10,323 bases of DNA from Syntrophobacterales bacterium (GTDB taxonomy: Bacteria; Desulfobacterota; Syntrophorhabdia; Syntrophorhabdales; WCHB1-27), in NCBI GenBank assembly GCA_017881765.1, contig JADGQN010000137.1, positions 1-10,323 on the forward strand, in the 5' to 3' direction. Both the position numbers and the translations under genes were made by a program. The notes under the pieces are model-generated. The model was not told where the DNA came from. It did no database searches and worked only from the letters and a program-made list of their open reading frames with translations. This document shows, piece after piece, positions 1 through 7,350 of this stretch. The number at the start of each line of letters is the position of its first letter. Within the stretch, counting starts at the first letter, position 1.

Positions 1-1
1 A

Positions 2-1483
2 GACTGGATGAAGCCGGCGCAAGCCGCCGAATACGTGGCCTCCATCCCGCTCTCTTCCGGCAAAGGTGAACCGGGGGCCGCCCTGACACTGGCCTTCCAG
101 AAGCTGAAAGGCATCAAGGACGCCAAAGAGATCATCTTCATAAGTGACATGGCAAAGAGTGATTGGCAAGGGTTCGACCAGGGGAAATTGGGCATTCTCC
201 CCGCCGATGTGCACATCACATTCCTGAGAATGGGCGGCAAAGCGCGGGATACAAACATGGCTGTCAAAGCAGTCCGCCTGAAGGAAGGAGAATTGGTAGC
301 TGGGACCCCCGTTCGCCTGGAAGTGATCGTATCGAATCTATCTGATCGGCCTGCTGACCCACCTGCCCATCGGCCCGGTGATAAACATGGCGATCAGGCC
401 GCCTCCACCACGGTCCAGATGATGCTGGGCAACACTAAAGTCGAGCAGAGCGCTCTGCAGTTGAACGCCGGAGAAGATGGTAAGGTATCGTTCGATTTTC
501 TCCTGGATCGACCGGGCTTGGTAAACGGTCAGGCGAGGCTCTCCGGCGACAATCTCCCCTACGATGATCTCTTCTCTTTTCCTCTGAAGATCCGGGAAAA
601 GATTAAAGTGCTGGTGGTAGACGGCGACCCGAGAGGCGCCATACGGGCCAGCGAGAGCTATTACCTCAGCCGCGCCTTACAGCCGGGAGACGCGGCAGGC
701 TCCCCCTTTCAGGTAAAGGTTATTTCGGAAAAAGATTTGTCTGATATCGACCTCAAGCCATACGAAGCTCTATACTCGCTGAACGTGGCCAAACCACGAC
801 CATCAAAAATAACTGCGTTCCTCGATGCAGGCAAGCCCGTCTTCATCTTCCTCGGCGATCGGATACTTCCTGAGGAGTATAACAGCATACCTCTCTTCCC
901 CTGGAGGCTAAGGGAGATAAGAGAAGCAAACGCACAGAGGCCGGAGAGCATTACCAGGGTTGATTACAGCGATGAAACGCTGACCCAGTTTTCCGGCCCC
1001 GGTCGAGAAAGCCTCGCAGGCGCGGCCTTTCACCGATATTTTAAGGTGGATGGAGCGGCCGCGAAAACGTTACTTGCGCTCGGGAACGGAGACCCGCTGC
1101 TCCTGGAGTCTCCCTTCGGGAAAGGAAAGATGTTTTTGTATACGTCAAGCGCCGACGCTGACTGGAATGATCTTCCGCTGAAGGCGGCTTATGTGCCGCT
1201 GCTCCAGGGGATGCTGAGGGAGGCCGTAGGATTGGCCAGGGGCTCCTCTCCGGCCGGCAGAGGGATCGGCGAACCCGCCATCCCTCCTGAAGAATCAGAC
1301 CTTGGAAAGCTCACCGACGAAGATATCAGAAAGCAGTTTTCGGGCATGGGGGTACACGTAAAAGAGTATAACGAAGCCGCTTCCCGCGAGATGCATGGCA
1401 GCAGACAGGAGCTCTGGGCGTACCTCCTCGGGTTTCTTCTTCTGGTACTGGCTGTCGAAATGGGAGTAGCGAACAGGTTATGA
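2..1483 (+). CDS. BatA/VWA-type membrane protein with amidotransferase-like domain, 5'-truncated
   Basis: The frame is open through the left window edge (codons for D and W precede the first ATG at 8), so the N-terminus is missing. Numbering from that ATG, residues about 15-75 look like the second half of a von Willebrand A domain, with a late strand IIFISD (Asp47). An Ig/CARDB-like beta region follows (about 85-195). From about 198, VLVVDGDPRG opens a class-I glutamine-amidotransferase-like fold. The position where a nucleophile elbow would be expected reads IFLGD, so catalysis is unlikely. A C-terminal hydrophobic helix (about 468-488) anchors it in the inner membrane. Family members normally start with a BatA double-transmembrane region and a MIDAS strand, presumably outside the window. 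Its stop overlaps the next start (ATGA), which argues for one operon and translational coupling. The role is not established; MoxR-linked VWA clusters are usually tied to envelope integrity or assembly of protein complexes. Confidence 0.8.
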   Translation, partial: DWMKPAQAAEYVASIPLSSGKGEPGAALTLAFQKLKGIKDAKEIIFISDMAKSDWQGFDQGKLGILPADVHITFLRMGGKARDTNMAVKAVRLKEGELVAGTPVRLEVIVSNLSDRPADPPAHRPGDKHGDQAASTTVQMMLGNTKVEQSALQLNAGEDGKVSFDFLLDRPGLVNGQARLSGDNLPYDDLFSFPLKIREKIKVLVVDGDPRGAIRASESYYLSRALQPGDAAGSPFQVKVISEKDLSDIDLKPYEALYSLNVAKPRPSKITAFLDAGKPVFIFLGDRILPEEYNSIPLFPWRLREIREANAQRPESITRVDYSDETLTQFSGPGRESLAGAAFHRYFKVDGAAAKTLLALGNGDPLLLESPFGKGKMFLYTSSADADWNDLPLKAAYVPLLQGMLREAVGLARGSSPAGRGIGEPAIPPEESDLGKLTDEDIRKQFSGMGVHVKEYNEAASREMHGSRQELWAYLLGFLLLVLAVEMGVANRL

Positions 1484-2241
1484 TTTCCAGGCGGTCGTTC
1501 TTGCGCATGGGACTCGCGTTTTCTGCCGGGCTACTTCTGGAGCGTCCCGGCCGGGCCATAGCCGGCGCTTTTCCTCAGTTCTATATCACCCAAATCAGAT
1601 ATCGGGGTGGCCAATGGGATCCCAACCCCCAGTTCACAGATGCCCTCATCGAGGAACTGGAGCTGCGCACCAGCATCGATGCCTATAGAGAGCGGCGCAT
1701 CATAACCCTTACCGAGCCCGAGCTTTTTTCCTGCCCGTTTCTGTACGTGGCAGGAAAGTATGAGTTCGACCCCTGGACTTCCCAGGAGCGAGAGGCCTTG
1801 AGGCGGTACCTGACATTCGGCGGCTTTCTGCTGGCTGAGGATGTCATGGGTATAAAAGGCTTCGGGTTCGATGCGGCCTTCCGCCGGGAGATGAAGCAAG
1901 TCTTTCCCACCAGCGAGATGAAAAGACTGCCGCCTGACCATTCCGCCTTTCAAAGTTTTTACCTGATCAATACGATCGGGGGGCGGCAGAAGATCAATGC
2001 CTATCTGGAAGGTGTGACCATCGACAATTGGACACCGGTTATCTATTCTCAGAATGACTTGTCGGGGGCTTGGTCAAAAGACCGGTCTGGCAAATGGCTG
2101 TATGAATGCGTGCCGGGCGGTGAAGCGCAGAGGCTTGCGGCTTTCAAGCTGGGGATCAATATCATCGTCTATTCCCTTACCTCTGACTACAAGAAAGATC
2201 TGGTCCATCATCCCTTCATAAAAAGGCGGCAGAACCTTTGA
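1480..2241 (+). CDS. DUF4159 domain protein with Tat signal peptide
   Basis: This is a 253-residue protein. Residues 3-9 read SRRSFLR, a good twin-arginine motif, followed by a hydrophobic stretch (about 10-20) and small-residue cleavage options near AIAGA (26-30). This predicts export to the periplasm in folded form. The mature part begins FYITQIRYRGGQWDPNP, the typical opening of DUF4159 (PF13709), followed by a helix ending in RTSI. The middle holds LRRYLTFGGFLLAEDV (about 108-123), resembling the glycine-rich turn of the amidotransferase-like fold; no catalytic Cys is visible there. The start ATG overlaps the upstream stop by 4 bases. The TGA stop overlaps a TTG start of the next gene. 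Between two membrane-anchored VWA proteins, it is probably a soluble periplasmic partner of the same complex. Biochemical function is unknown for the family. Confidence 0.85.
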   Translation: MISRRSFLRMGLAFSAGLLLERPGRAIAGAFPQFYITQIRYRGGQWDPNPQFTDALIEELELRTSIDAYRERRIITLTEPELFSCPFLYVAGKYEFDPWTSQEREALRRYLTFGGFLLAEDVMGIKGFGFDAAFRREMKQVFPTSEMKRLPPDHSAFQSFYLINTIGGRQKINAYLEGVTIDNWTPVIYSQNDLSGAWSKDRSGKWLYECVPGGEAQRLAAFKLGINIIVYSLTSDYKKDLVHHPFIKRRQNL

Positions 2242-4496
2242 ACCCGATTCATGTCCTGACCCATCTCATGGCCCGTTTGACCGCGGCGCCCATTATCCCC
2301 GCATGGCTCCTCGTCATCCTGCTGGCAGCGGGCCTGGCAGCGGCGCTCTTTCAGTACCGCCTCATCCGGAGAAGGCTTGGGCATGCGAAGGCTCTTACCC
2401 TATCTCTGCTGCGGCTCGGCACCTACTGGCTGCTCATCCTGTTTGCGCTTAATTTTTCGTTGGTAAACACGAAAGAACACAAGATAGCGCCCTCCATTGC
2501 CATCCTGCTGGATGCGTCCCGGAGCATGGCCCTGCCGGGAAAAGATGTAGAGGGCAGCAGGCTCGATGAGGCAAGGCAGATCCTGCTGGGTGGCTCGAAG
2601 CCCCTGCTTACATCTTTGGCTGAAACCTATGAAGTCAAGTTTTACAGGCTGGACGATCCCATCAGAGAACTGGATGCGGGGGAACTGTCCGGTTTGAAGC
2701 CCGGCGGAAAGGGTAGCGATCTCAATGACGCCGTAGGGAAGCTCGCAGGCAAGGTGTCCCTGGTCCTCTTGCTGAGCGATGGGGCGTCCATGTCCCGGAG
2801 GGCGCCGGGTAGCCCGTCAAACGGCTTGCCGGATGGCTCGCCGGCAAAGCATCTCCCCGTCCTGACGATCCCCGTAGGAGACGCCGACACATATAGAGAC
2901 ATACTGATAAGCGCTATAAAGGCACCGCCCGTGGCCTTCAGGAGCAGGGAGGTGACGATTGACGCTACCATAATGGGTCACGGGTATAAGAACGTGACCG
3001 TTCCCGTACTCCTCAAGGACGGCGCCAAACTCGTGACGGCGAAGAGCATCCATTTCAATAAGAGTAGTGAGAGCGCGGCCGTCTCTTTCTCCTTCGCGCT
3101 CACCGAGCTCGGCACGCACACGATCTCCGTCTCGACGCCGCCGCAGGTTGGGGAAAGCATCACGGCCAATAACAGCGCTGATCTCGCCGTGAAGGTAGTC
3201 AGGGACAAGACGCGGATCGTCATGGTGTCAGGAAATCCGAGCCCTAACTACCGCTTCATGAGAATGGCTTTGAAGAATGACCCTTCAGTGGACTTGCTTT
3301 CCTTCGTCATCCTCAGGTTACCCTCCAATGTCATTAACGTCCCCTTGCAGGAGCAAAGCCTGATACCCTTCCCTGTCGATACCCTCTTTTCCGGCGACCT
3401 TAAAGATTTCGACCTCGTGATCTTTGACAACCTGTCGCTCCATGTTTACCTGAACCAGAAACATTTGGAGGCGATACGGGAGTTCGTGCGCGCCGGGGGC
3501 GGGTTCGCTCTGATAGGTGGACCCAATCTCTCGGACGGAAAGCGGATTGGCTCCACCTCTTTAGGCGAGGTCCTTCCTGTCGGACTGTTGCAAGATGAGG
3601 ATTATTCCAGGGGCTCACCTTCTGGTGTCCGCCTGACATCTGCGGGGGCAGTCCATCCTGTCACGCGTCTCCTGGCCGATAAAACGCTCAATCTCAAACT
3701 CTGGAACGAGATGCCTAAGCTGGACGGGATCAACCTACTCAAGGCCAGAGACTCGGGGAGAGTGCTTCTCGAGAGCGCCGCTTCCCCGGCCTATCCTGTT
3801 CTCACGGTGGGCGGCTACGGCAAGGGGCGTGTGCTGACGCTGGCGACGGACTTTTCCTGGAAGTGGGATGCGGGCATGGTGGCGAGGGGAGGAGACAACT
3901 GGGCATACCTTCGGTTCGTAGAAAGGGCGGTGCGCTGGCTCACGAAAGATCCGGGTCTTGATCCTATTGCTATGTCGCTCCCTGACAAACCGGAGGAAGG
4001 GCAAGATGTGGAGGTCAAGGTAAGCGTGGGAGAGAACTATTCTGGCCCGTCCGGCCCGGCCCGCGCCGGGGAGGCGATATTCTTCTCCGTCTTCAGCCCG
4101 CAGGGCGTAAAGCTACTGTCACGGCTAAAAGCAGGCGGCGCATCCGGTGAGTACATCGGTTCGTTCCGCCCTGAAAAGAAAGGACCGCACAGGGTAAGGG
4201 TGGAAACCCGGACCGGCGCGCTGGAGGAGACCGTAGTAGTTGGCGGGCAGATGGAAGGGGTTGACGCAGCACCACACCATGAACTGTTGGGCTCGATCTC
4301 TGCATCAACAGGCGGAAAGTTGTTGCCAGCCGGTAGGGACCTCATGAAAGAGATCGCGCCTTATATGGACAAATCGACGAAGAGTTTTGTGGAGGAGCGG
4401 GAAAAGCCCCTCTGGAGCCTGCCTTATGCCCTGGCTTTTGTAGTCGCGTTTCTGGCCGTGGAGTGGTACTTGCGGCGGCGATGGGGTCTGGCATGA
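2238..4496 (+). CDS. Membrane-anchored VWA and amidotransferase-like protein
   Basis: This is a 752-residue protein. Two N-terminal membrane helices (about 22-38 and 54-72) are followed by a von Willebrand A domain with a MIDAS: D92-A-S94-R-S96, S160-D161 in place of the usual Thr-Asp, and D181-G. Residues about 225-320 look like a beta-sandwich. From about 325 (TRIVMVSGNPSPNYRF) a class-I amidotransferase-like fold runs to about 565. Its glycine-rich elbow is FALIGGPN (423-430), lacking the nucleophilic Cys. A further beta-rich region (about 590-680) precedes a C-terminal helix (about 728-745) ending YLRRRWGLA. The start is TTG, overlapping the previous TGA by 4 bases, with a purine-rich AAGGCGG at 2223-2229. 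The first in-frame ATG is 10 codons later and has no good ribosome-binding site. The architecture matches the large VWA/glutamine-amidotransferase protein of MoxR-DUF58-BatA-DUF4159 clusters; the bulk is probably periplasmic. Confidence 0.85.
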   Translation: MNPIHVLTHLMARLTAAPIIPAWLLVILLAAGLAAALFQYRLIRRRLGHAKALTLSLLRLGTYWLLILFALNFSLVNTKEHKIAPSIAILLDASRSMALPGKDVEGSRLDEARQILLGGSKPLLTSLAETYEVKFYRLDDPIRELDAGELSGLKPGGKGSDLNDAVGKLAGKVSLVLLLSDGASMSRRAPGSPSNGLPDGSPAKHLPVLTIPVGDADTYRDILISAIKAPPVAFRSREVTIDATIMGHGYKNVTVPVLLKDGAKLVTAKSIHFNKSSESAAVSFSFALTELGTHTISVSTPPQVGESITANNSADLAVKVVRDKTRIVMVSGNPSPNYRFMRMALKNDPSVDLLSFVILRLPSNVINVPLQEQSLIPFPVDTLFSGDLKDFDLVIFDNLSLHVYLNQKHLEAIREFVRAGGGFALIGGPNLSDGKRIGSTSLGEVLPVGLLQDEDYSRGSPSGVRLTSAGAVHPVTRLLADKTLNLKLWNEMPKLDGINLLKARDSGRVLLESAASPAYPVLTVGGYGKGRVLTLATDFSWKWDAGMVARGGDNWAYLRFVERAVRWLTKDPGLDPIAMSLPDKPEEGQDVEVKVSVGENYSGPSGPARAGEAIFFSVFSPQGVKLLSRLKAGGASGEYIGSFRPEKKGPHRVRVETRTGALEETVVVGGQMEGVDAAPHHELLGSISASTGGKLLPAGRDLMKEIAPYMDKSTKSFVEEREKPLWSLPYALAFVVAFLAVEWYLRRRWGLA

Positions 4497-4620
4497 TACC
4501 GAGGTGCCTTCATCGTCATACCTTCGTTGTCGCTGCGTCGCACTCCTCGACGTACGCCTTGGTACGCCTCCGTCGGCTCCTCGCTGCCGCCTTGGTCTGT
4601 CTTCGAATCCACCTCGGTAT
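4496..4620. repeat. Palindrome-bounded intergenic element, copy A
   Basis: The terminal arms ATACCGAGGTG (4496-4506) and CACCTCGGTAT (4610-4620) are perfect 11-base inverted repeats. The left arm starts on the last base of the TGA stop of the upstream VWA gene. Read on the minus strand, the core carries ACGGAGGCGTAC (4562-4573), a 5-base spacer and CGTACGTCG (4548-4556). CGTAC and GTACG there can form a short stem. These blocks, plus GAAGGTAT and TGAAGGC within 4506-4525, recur in the element at 8531-8695, so the two are homologous. It may act as a folded transcript end or be a REP/MITE-like non-autonomous repeat. No transposase is nearby. The reading frames crossing it look spurious. Confidence 0.75.
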
Positions 4621-4643
4621 ACATGAGCCGCCAGGCTTTATCC

Positions 4644-4649
4644 GGGAGG
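4644..4649 (+). promoter_or_regulatory. Ribosome binding site deciding the MBL protein start
   Basis: GGGAGG lies 5 bases before the ATG at 4655 and is a strong Shine-Dalgarno sequence. It selects this start over the longer in-frame extension that would begin at 4463 inside the preceding gene. The residues after this ATG also form a sensible signal peptide. Confidence 0.75.
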
Positions 4650-4654
4650 TATCT

Positions 4655-5485
4655 ATGCGAGCAAAACAACCTTGGTTAATGTCGATGTCCGTTGTTATCA
4701 GCATGGTAGCTGCCATCTGTCTTCTCTCCGGGCAGGCGTGTGCCGGCTGCCGCAATCCAAACATTGTGAATGACGATGGGACCGGCCTATACATCAGGCC
4801 CGTCGCTGCCCTGGGGCCCATCCAGATAAAATGGTTCGGCCATTCCTTCTTCGAGATCACCACGAGCAGCGGGACCAGAATCATCACCGACCCGTTTGGC
4901 GCCATGGGTTTCCCCATGCCTGAGGTATGGCCTCACGTAGTGACCGTCGGGAGGGAGCATGGGAACCATAACAATGTCGGTCTGGCGAAAGGCAACCCAC
5001 TCATCCTGCGGGGCCTGAAAGAAGGAGGCTCCGACTGGAACCAGGTTAACACAACATTTCGCGACGTGCTCATCTACAACGTGCCCGTCCATCAGCGGGG
5101 CGTGCCTGAATACTTGGGCTTGCGGGGCTCAGCATTCGTCTTCGAGGTGGACGGGCTCTGCGTTCTTCACTCGGGTGATGTGAGCGAGCCCTTCAATGAG
5201 GATCAGCTCCAACTCATCGGCCACGTCGATGTCCTGCTGCAGACCATAGGCGGCGTATACACCGCCGACCCGACAGCAGCAAAAAAGATAATCGAACAGC
5301 TGGACCCCAAGATAGTTATCCCGATGCATTATTGGCAGAACATGGGCAACGTCCTCGAGAGGTTCACCACCGGCCCGTACAAGGTGCATACCCTCGGAAC
5401 AAACACCTTCGTCGTCAGCAAGGACACCCTGCCTGCCCAGACCGAGATCATCGTGCTCAAGGTATTAAGAGATGGGGACATATGA
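4655..5485 (+). CDS. Secreted metallo-beta-lactamase-fold protein with degenerate zinc motif
   Basis: This is a 276-residue protein. Residues 1-30 form a signal peptide: K4, a hydrophobic core at about 11-25, and cleavage after A-C-A at 28-30. The mature part follows the UlaG/Lactamase_B_3 (PF13483) pattern. WFGHSFFEI (60-68) and IITDPFG (76-82) are the opening strands. H146 (NVPVHQRG), HSGD at 172-175 with D175, and IPMHYW with H225 are the later metal-ligand positions. The main motif, normally H-x-H-x-D-H-N-N, reads R100-E-H102-G-N104-H105-N-N, so the first His and the Asp are replaced. One zinc site is therefore probably altered or lost. It could be a divergent hydrolase or a non-catalytic binding protein; the substrate is unknown. 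It follows intergenic element A and ends facing a convergent gene, so it is probably its own transcription unit. A standard promoter could not be picked with confidence. Confidence 0.85.
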   Translation: MRAKQPWLMSMSVVISMVAAICLLSGQACAGCRNPNIVNDDGTGLYIRPVAALGPIQIKWFGHSFFEITTSSGTRIITDPFGAMGFPMPEVWPHVVTVGREHGNHNNVGLAKGNPLILRGLKEGGSDWNQVNTTFRDVLIYNVPVHQRGVPEYLGLRGSAFVFEVDGLCVLHSGDVSEPFNEDQLQLIGHVDVLLQTIGGVYTADPTAAKKIIEQLDPKIVIPMHYWQNMGNVLERFTTGPYKVHTLGTNTFVVSKDTLPAQTEIIVLKVLRDGDI

Positions 5486-5714
5486 ACGAGTTAAAACAAT
5501 AAAGGAAAAAGATAAAGCAGGCCCTTAACCTTCGTCTGAGTGCACCGTTTCATAAGCTCGGTGATTTATTGTCATTTCGAGCGTAGCGAGAAATCTTACT
5601 ATGGCCAAGAGAACTTCGAGATCTCTCCCTTCGGTCGAGATGACAGCGTATCGTCCCGCAAGGACGGCGTGCTTACGAACTGATGAAGTTAGTCTTTAGC
5701 TAACCCGGTGTTCG
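5486..5714. other. Convergent intergenic region with minor hairpins
   Basis: This gene-free stretch separates the secreted MBL gene from the convergent glycosyltransferase gene. Besides the inverted repeat at 5570-5645 it holds two small perfect hairpins. These are CGTCC/GGACG (5652-5656 with 5662-5666) and GTTAG/CTAAC (5688-5692 with 5700-5704). Neither is followed by a clear T-run on either strand, so I do not call them intrinsic terminators. The first 80 bases are A-rich and show nothing recognisable. Confidence 0.5.
5570..5645. repeat. GTCATTTCGAGC-type intergenic inverted repeat
   Basis: The arms at 5570-5596 and 5619-5645 (27 bases each) are complementary at 22 of 27 positions, separated by a 22-base loop. 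The left arm begins TGTCATTTCGAGCG and the right arm ends TCGAGATGACA. The right arm contains CTTCGG, which can form a UUCG-type tetraloop. Repeats with this signature are scattered between genes in many bacterial genomes. Here it lies between two convergent genes, where a folded RNA on either strand could help end or protect both transcripts. It has no coding content. Confidence 0.8.
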
Positions 5715-7349
5715 TCACTTGCCGTTGGTGACGAGGCATTTCTCGCCTTGGCACGCAAGCACGCGCACGTTCTCGATGCCCAGGTCGCGCAAACGCTGAA
5801 GCCGTGTTGCTTTCAGCACACAGAGCACTTTTCTGTCGGACTTGAAAAGACGCGTAAACTCTTCGTTGCTGAGGAACATTTGCTTCGTGTCCTCATAGGT
5901 CGACCCCATCTCAAGCTCGCCCTTATACGACGCGATGTAGACCTTCTGCCGCGTGTAGAAGGGGAGCGTTTCATCGAATGATGCGTAATTTATAAGATCG
6001 AGCTGCGCGCCCGTCCTCTCCCGGTTGATGAGCTGCGCCAGCTCCTTTGTGCTATTCAGCTTGTCTATGACGCGGGTATGCGTCATGAGCAAGACGATGA
6101 CACCGAGCGAAAAGCACCCGAGGATGAGAAAGAGCGGCCCGGAGTTGCGCATCCTTCTCAGACAAAGGAGACAGATAGGTAAGAGAGAGAAACAGACAAC
6201 AGCTATCGAAAAGCCCTTGAGATCCTTCAGGAGATTCAGCATATCAGGCTCTGCCCGAAGATAGGAGTTCCCCACACCCGTCGCCACGACCATTCCCGCC
6301 AAAGCAAAGAGCGCAAAGAGAATTTGGTAAACCCTTATCTCGGCGAGCCCGGGCGTGGGCTGTTTTGCCCGATCCTGAAAAAGGCAGCCCAGCAGGATCG
6401 CAAGTGCAGGGAAAGCTGGCAGGATGTAGGGCGGAAGTTTTGATCCGGACAGGCTGAAAAAGAGCAACACAACGAAGAACCAGATCAGAAAAAGACGCAG
6501 CTCCTTTGTCCGCCAATAAATTGCCAGAGCCTTGGGTATGAAGATGGACCAAGGGAAAAGACCTCCGAAGAGAACCGGCAGAAAGTAATAGACCGGCCCG
6601 CTCCTGTTATGTTTTTGTGTCAGGAAGCGTAAGAAATTCTGGTCAATGACAAAAAACCTGAGAAACTCTTTCTCCCGAAGGGCAATAGCCACAAACCAGG
6701 GGACCACAAGAACGGCGTATAGGAGCATGCCCTTGACGCTGAGCAGCTCTCTCAAAAACGATACTCTTCGTTCGAGGAGCAAGAATATCAGTAGACTCAA
6801 TCCCACAAGCAAGGGGGCAACCGGTCCCTTTGCCAGAGTGGCCAACGCAAGACACGTGTAAAAGAGATACATGAACTTGGGTTTTTTTTGTCGATAGAAA
6901 TCATAGAAGAAAATAAGCGAGAGAAAAAGCGTGCACGACAAAAGCATGTCGATGGTCAGGATACGCGCCATGGTGAAGAAACCGAAGGATGAAATGAGCA
7001 TGACAGCGGAAAGAAGAGCGGCCTCCGGCGTGAACCAGCGCGCCACTCCCGCGTAAAGGAGAAGAACAGTCAAGAGGGCCGCGAGTGCGTTGGGAAGCCG
7101 GGCCGACCACTCGCTGAGGCCGAATATCCTGAAAGATAAAGCGGTTGCCCAGTAAAGCAGCGGAGGCTTTTCAAAGTAACGCACGTAATCAAGGTGGGGC
7201 ACGATGTAATCGCCCGTTTCCACCATTTCGCGTGGAATCTCTGCATACCTCCCCTCATCAGGCTCTTTCAAAGAGTAGCTCCCGAGGTTATGAAAAAAGA
7301 AGATGTATGAGAGAACCAGTATGAGGAGTATGTGGAGTATCGTCTTCAT
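5715..7349 (-). CDS. GT39/ArnT-like membrane glycosyltransferase
   Basis: This is a 544-residue, highly hydrophobic protein with about a dozen predicted membrane helices, close to the length of E. coli ArnT. Near the N-terminus, after the first helix, EPDEGRYAEIPREM (29-42) is the signature first periplasmic loop with the essential Asp/Glu pair D31-E32. FEKPPLLYW (59-67) and LAKGP are family motifs. SGSKLPPYILPAFP, about two thirds of the way along, matches the ArnT K-L-P-x-Y-I-L-P motif. The C-terminal about 130 residues form a soluble, probably periplasmic domain. Family members move a sugar from a polyprenyl-phosphate carrier to lipid A, other lipids or proteins. Aminoarabinose transfer cannot be asserted because no arnBCD-type genes are present. 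The ATG starts one base after the stop of the upstream MBL gene, without a clear ribosome-binding site, which suggests translation by reinitiation. Confidence 0.88.
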   Translation of the reverse strand: MKTILHILLILVLSYIFFFHNLGSYSLKEPDEGRYAEIPREMVETGDYIVPHLDYVRYFEKPPLLYWATALSFRIFGLSEWSARLPNALAALLTVLLLYAGVARWFTPEAALLSAVMLISSFGFFTMARILTIDMLLSCTLFLSLIFFYDFYRQKKPKFMYLFYTCLALATLAKGPVAPLLVGLSLLIFLLLERRVSFLRELLSVKGMLLYAVLVVPWFVAIALREKEFLRFFVIDQNFLRFLTQKHNRSGPVYYFLPVLFGGLFPWSIFIPKALAIYWRTKELRLFLIWFFVVLLFFSLSGSKLPPYILPAFPALAILLGCLFQDRAKQPTPGLAEIRVYQILFALFALAGMVVATGVGNSYLRAEPDMLNLLKDLKGFSIAVVCFSLLPICLLCLRRMRNSGPLFLILGCFSLGVIVLLMTHTRVIDKLNSTKELAQLINRERTGAQLDLINYASFDETLPFYTRQKVYIASYKGELEMGSTYEDTKQMFLSNEEFTRLFKSDRKVLCVLKATRLQRLRDLGIENVRVLACQGEKCLVTNGK

Positions 7350-7350
7350 A

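Noticed and set aside
4463..4654. N-terminal extension of the secreted MBL protein
   Set aside because: It would overlap the end of the VWA gene and translate through the palindromic element. The GGGAGG site and signal peptide both point to the ATG at 4655.
4424..4669. 81-residue minus-strand reading frame across element A
   Set aside because: It lies almost wholly within the palindromic repeat and the ends of two real genes, and its Arg/Glu-rich product follows the repeat sequence. There is no ribosome-binding site.
5688..5704. Intrinsic terminator for the glycosyltransferase
   Set aside because: The 5-base stem GTTAG/CTAAC is weak and no T-run follows on the minus strand.
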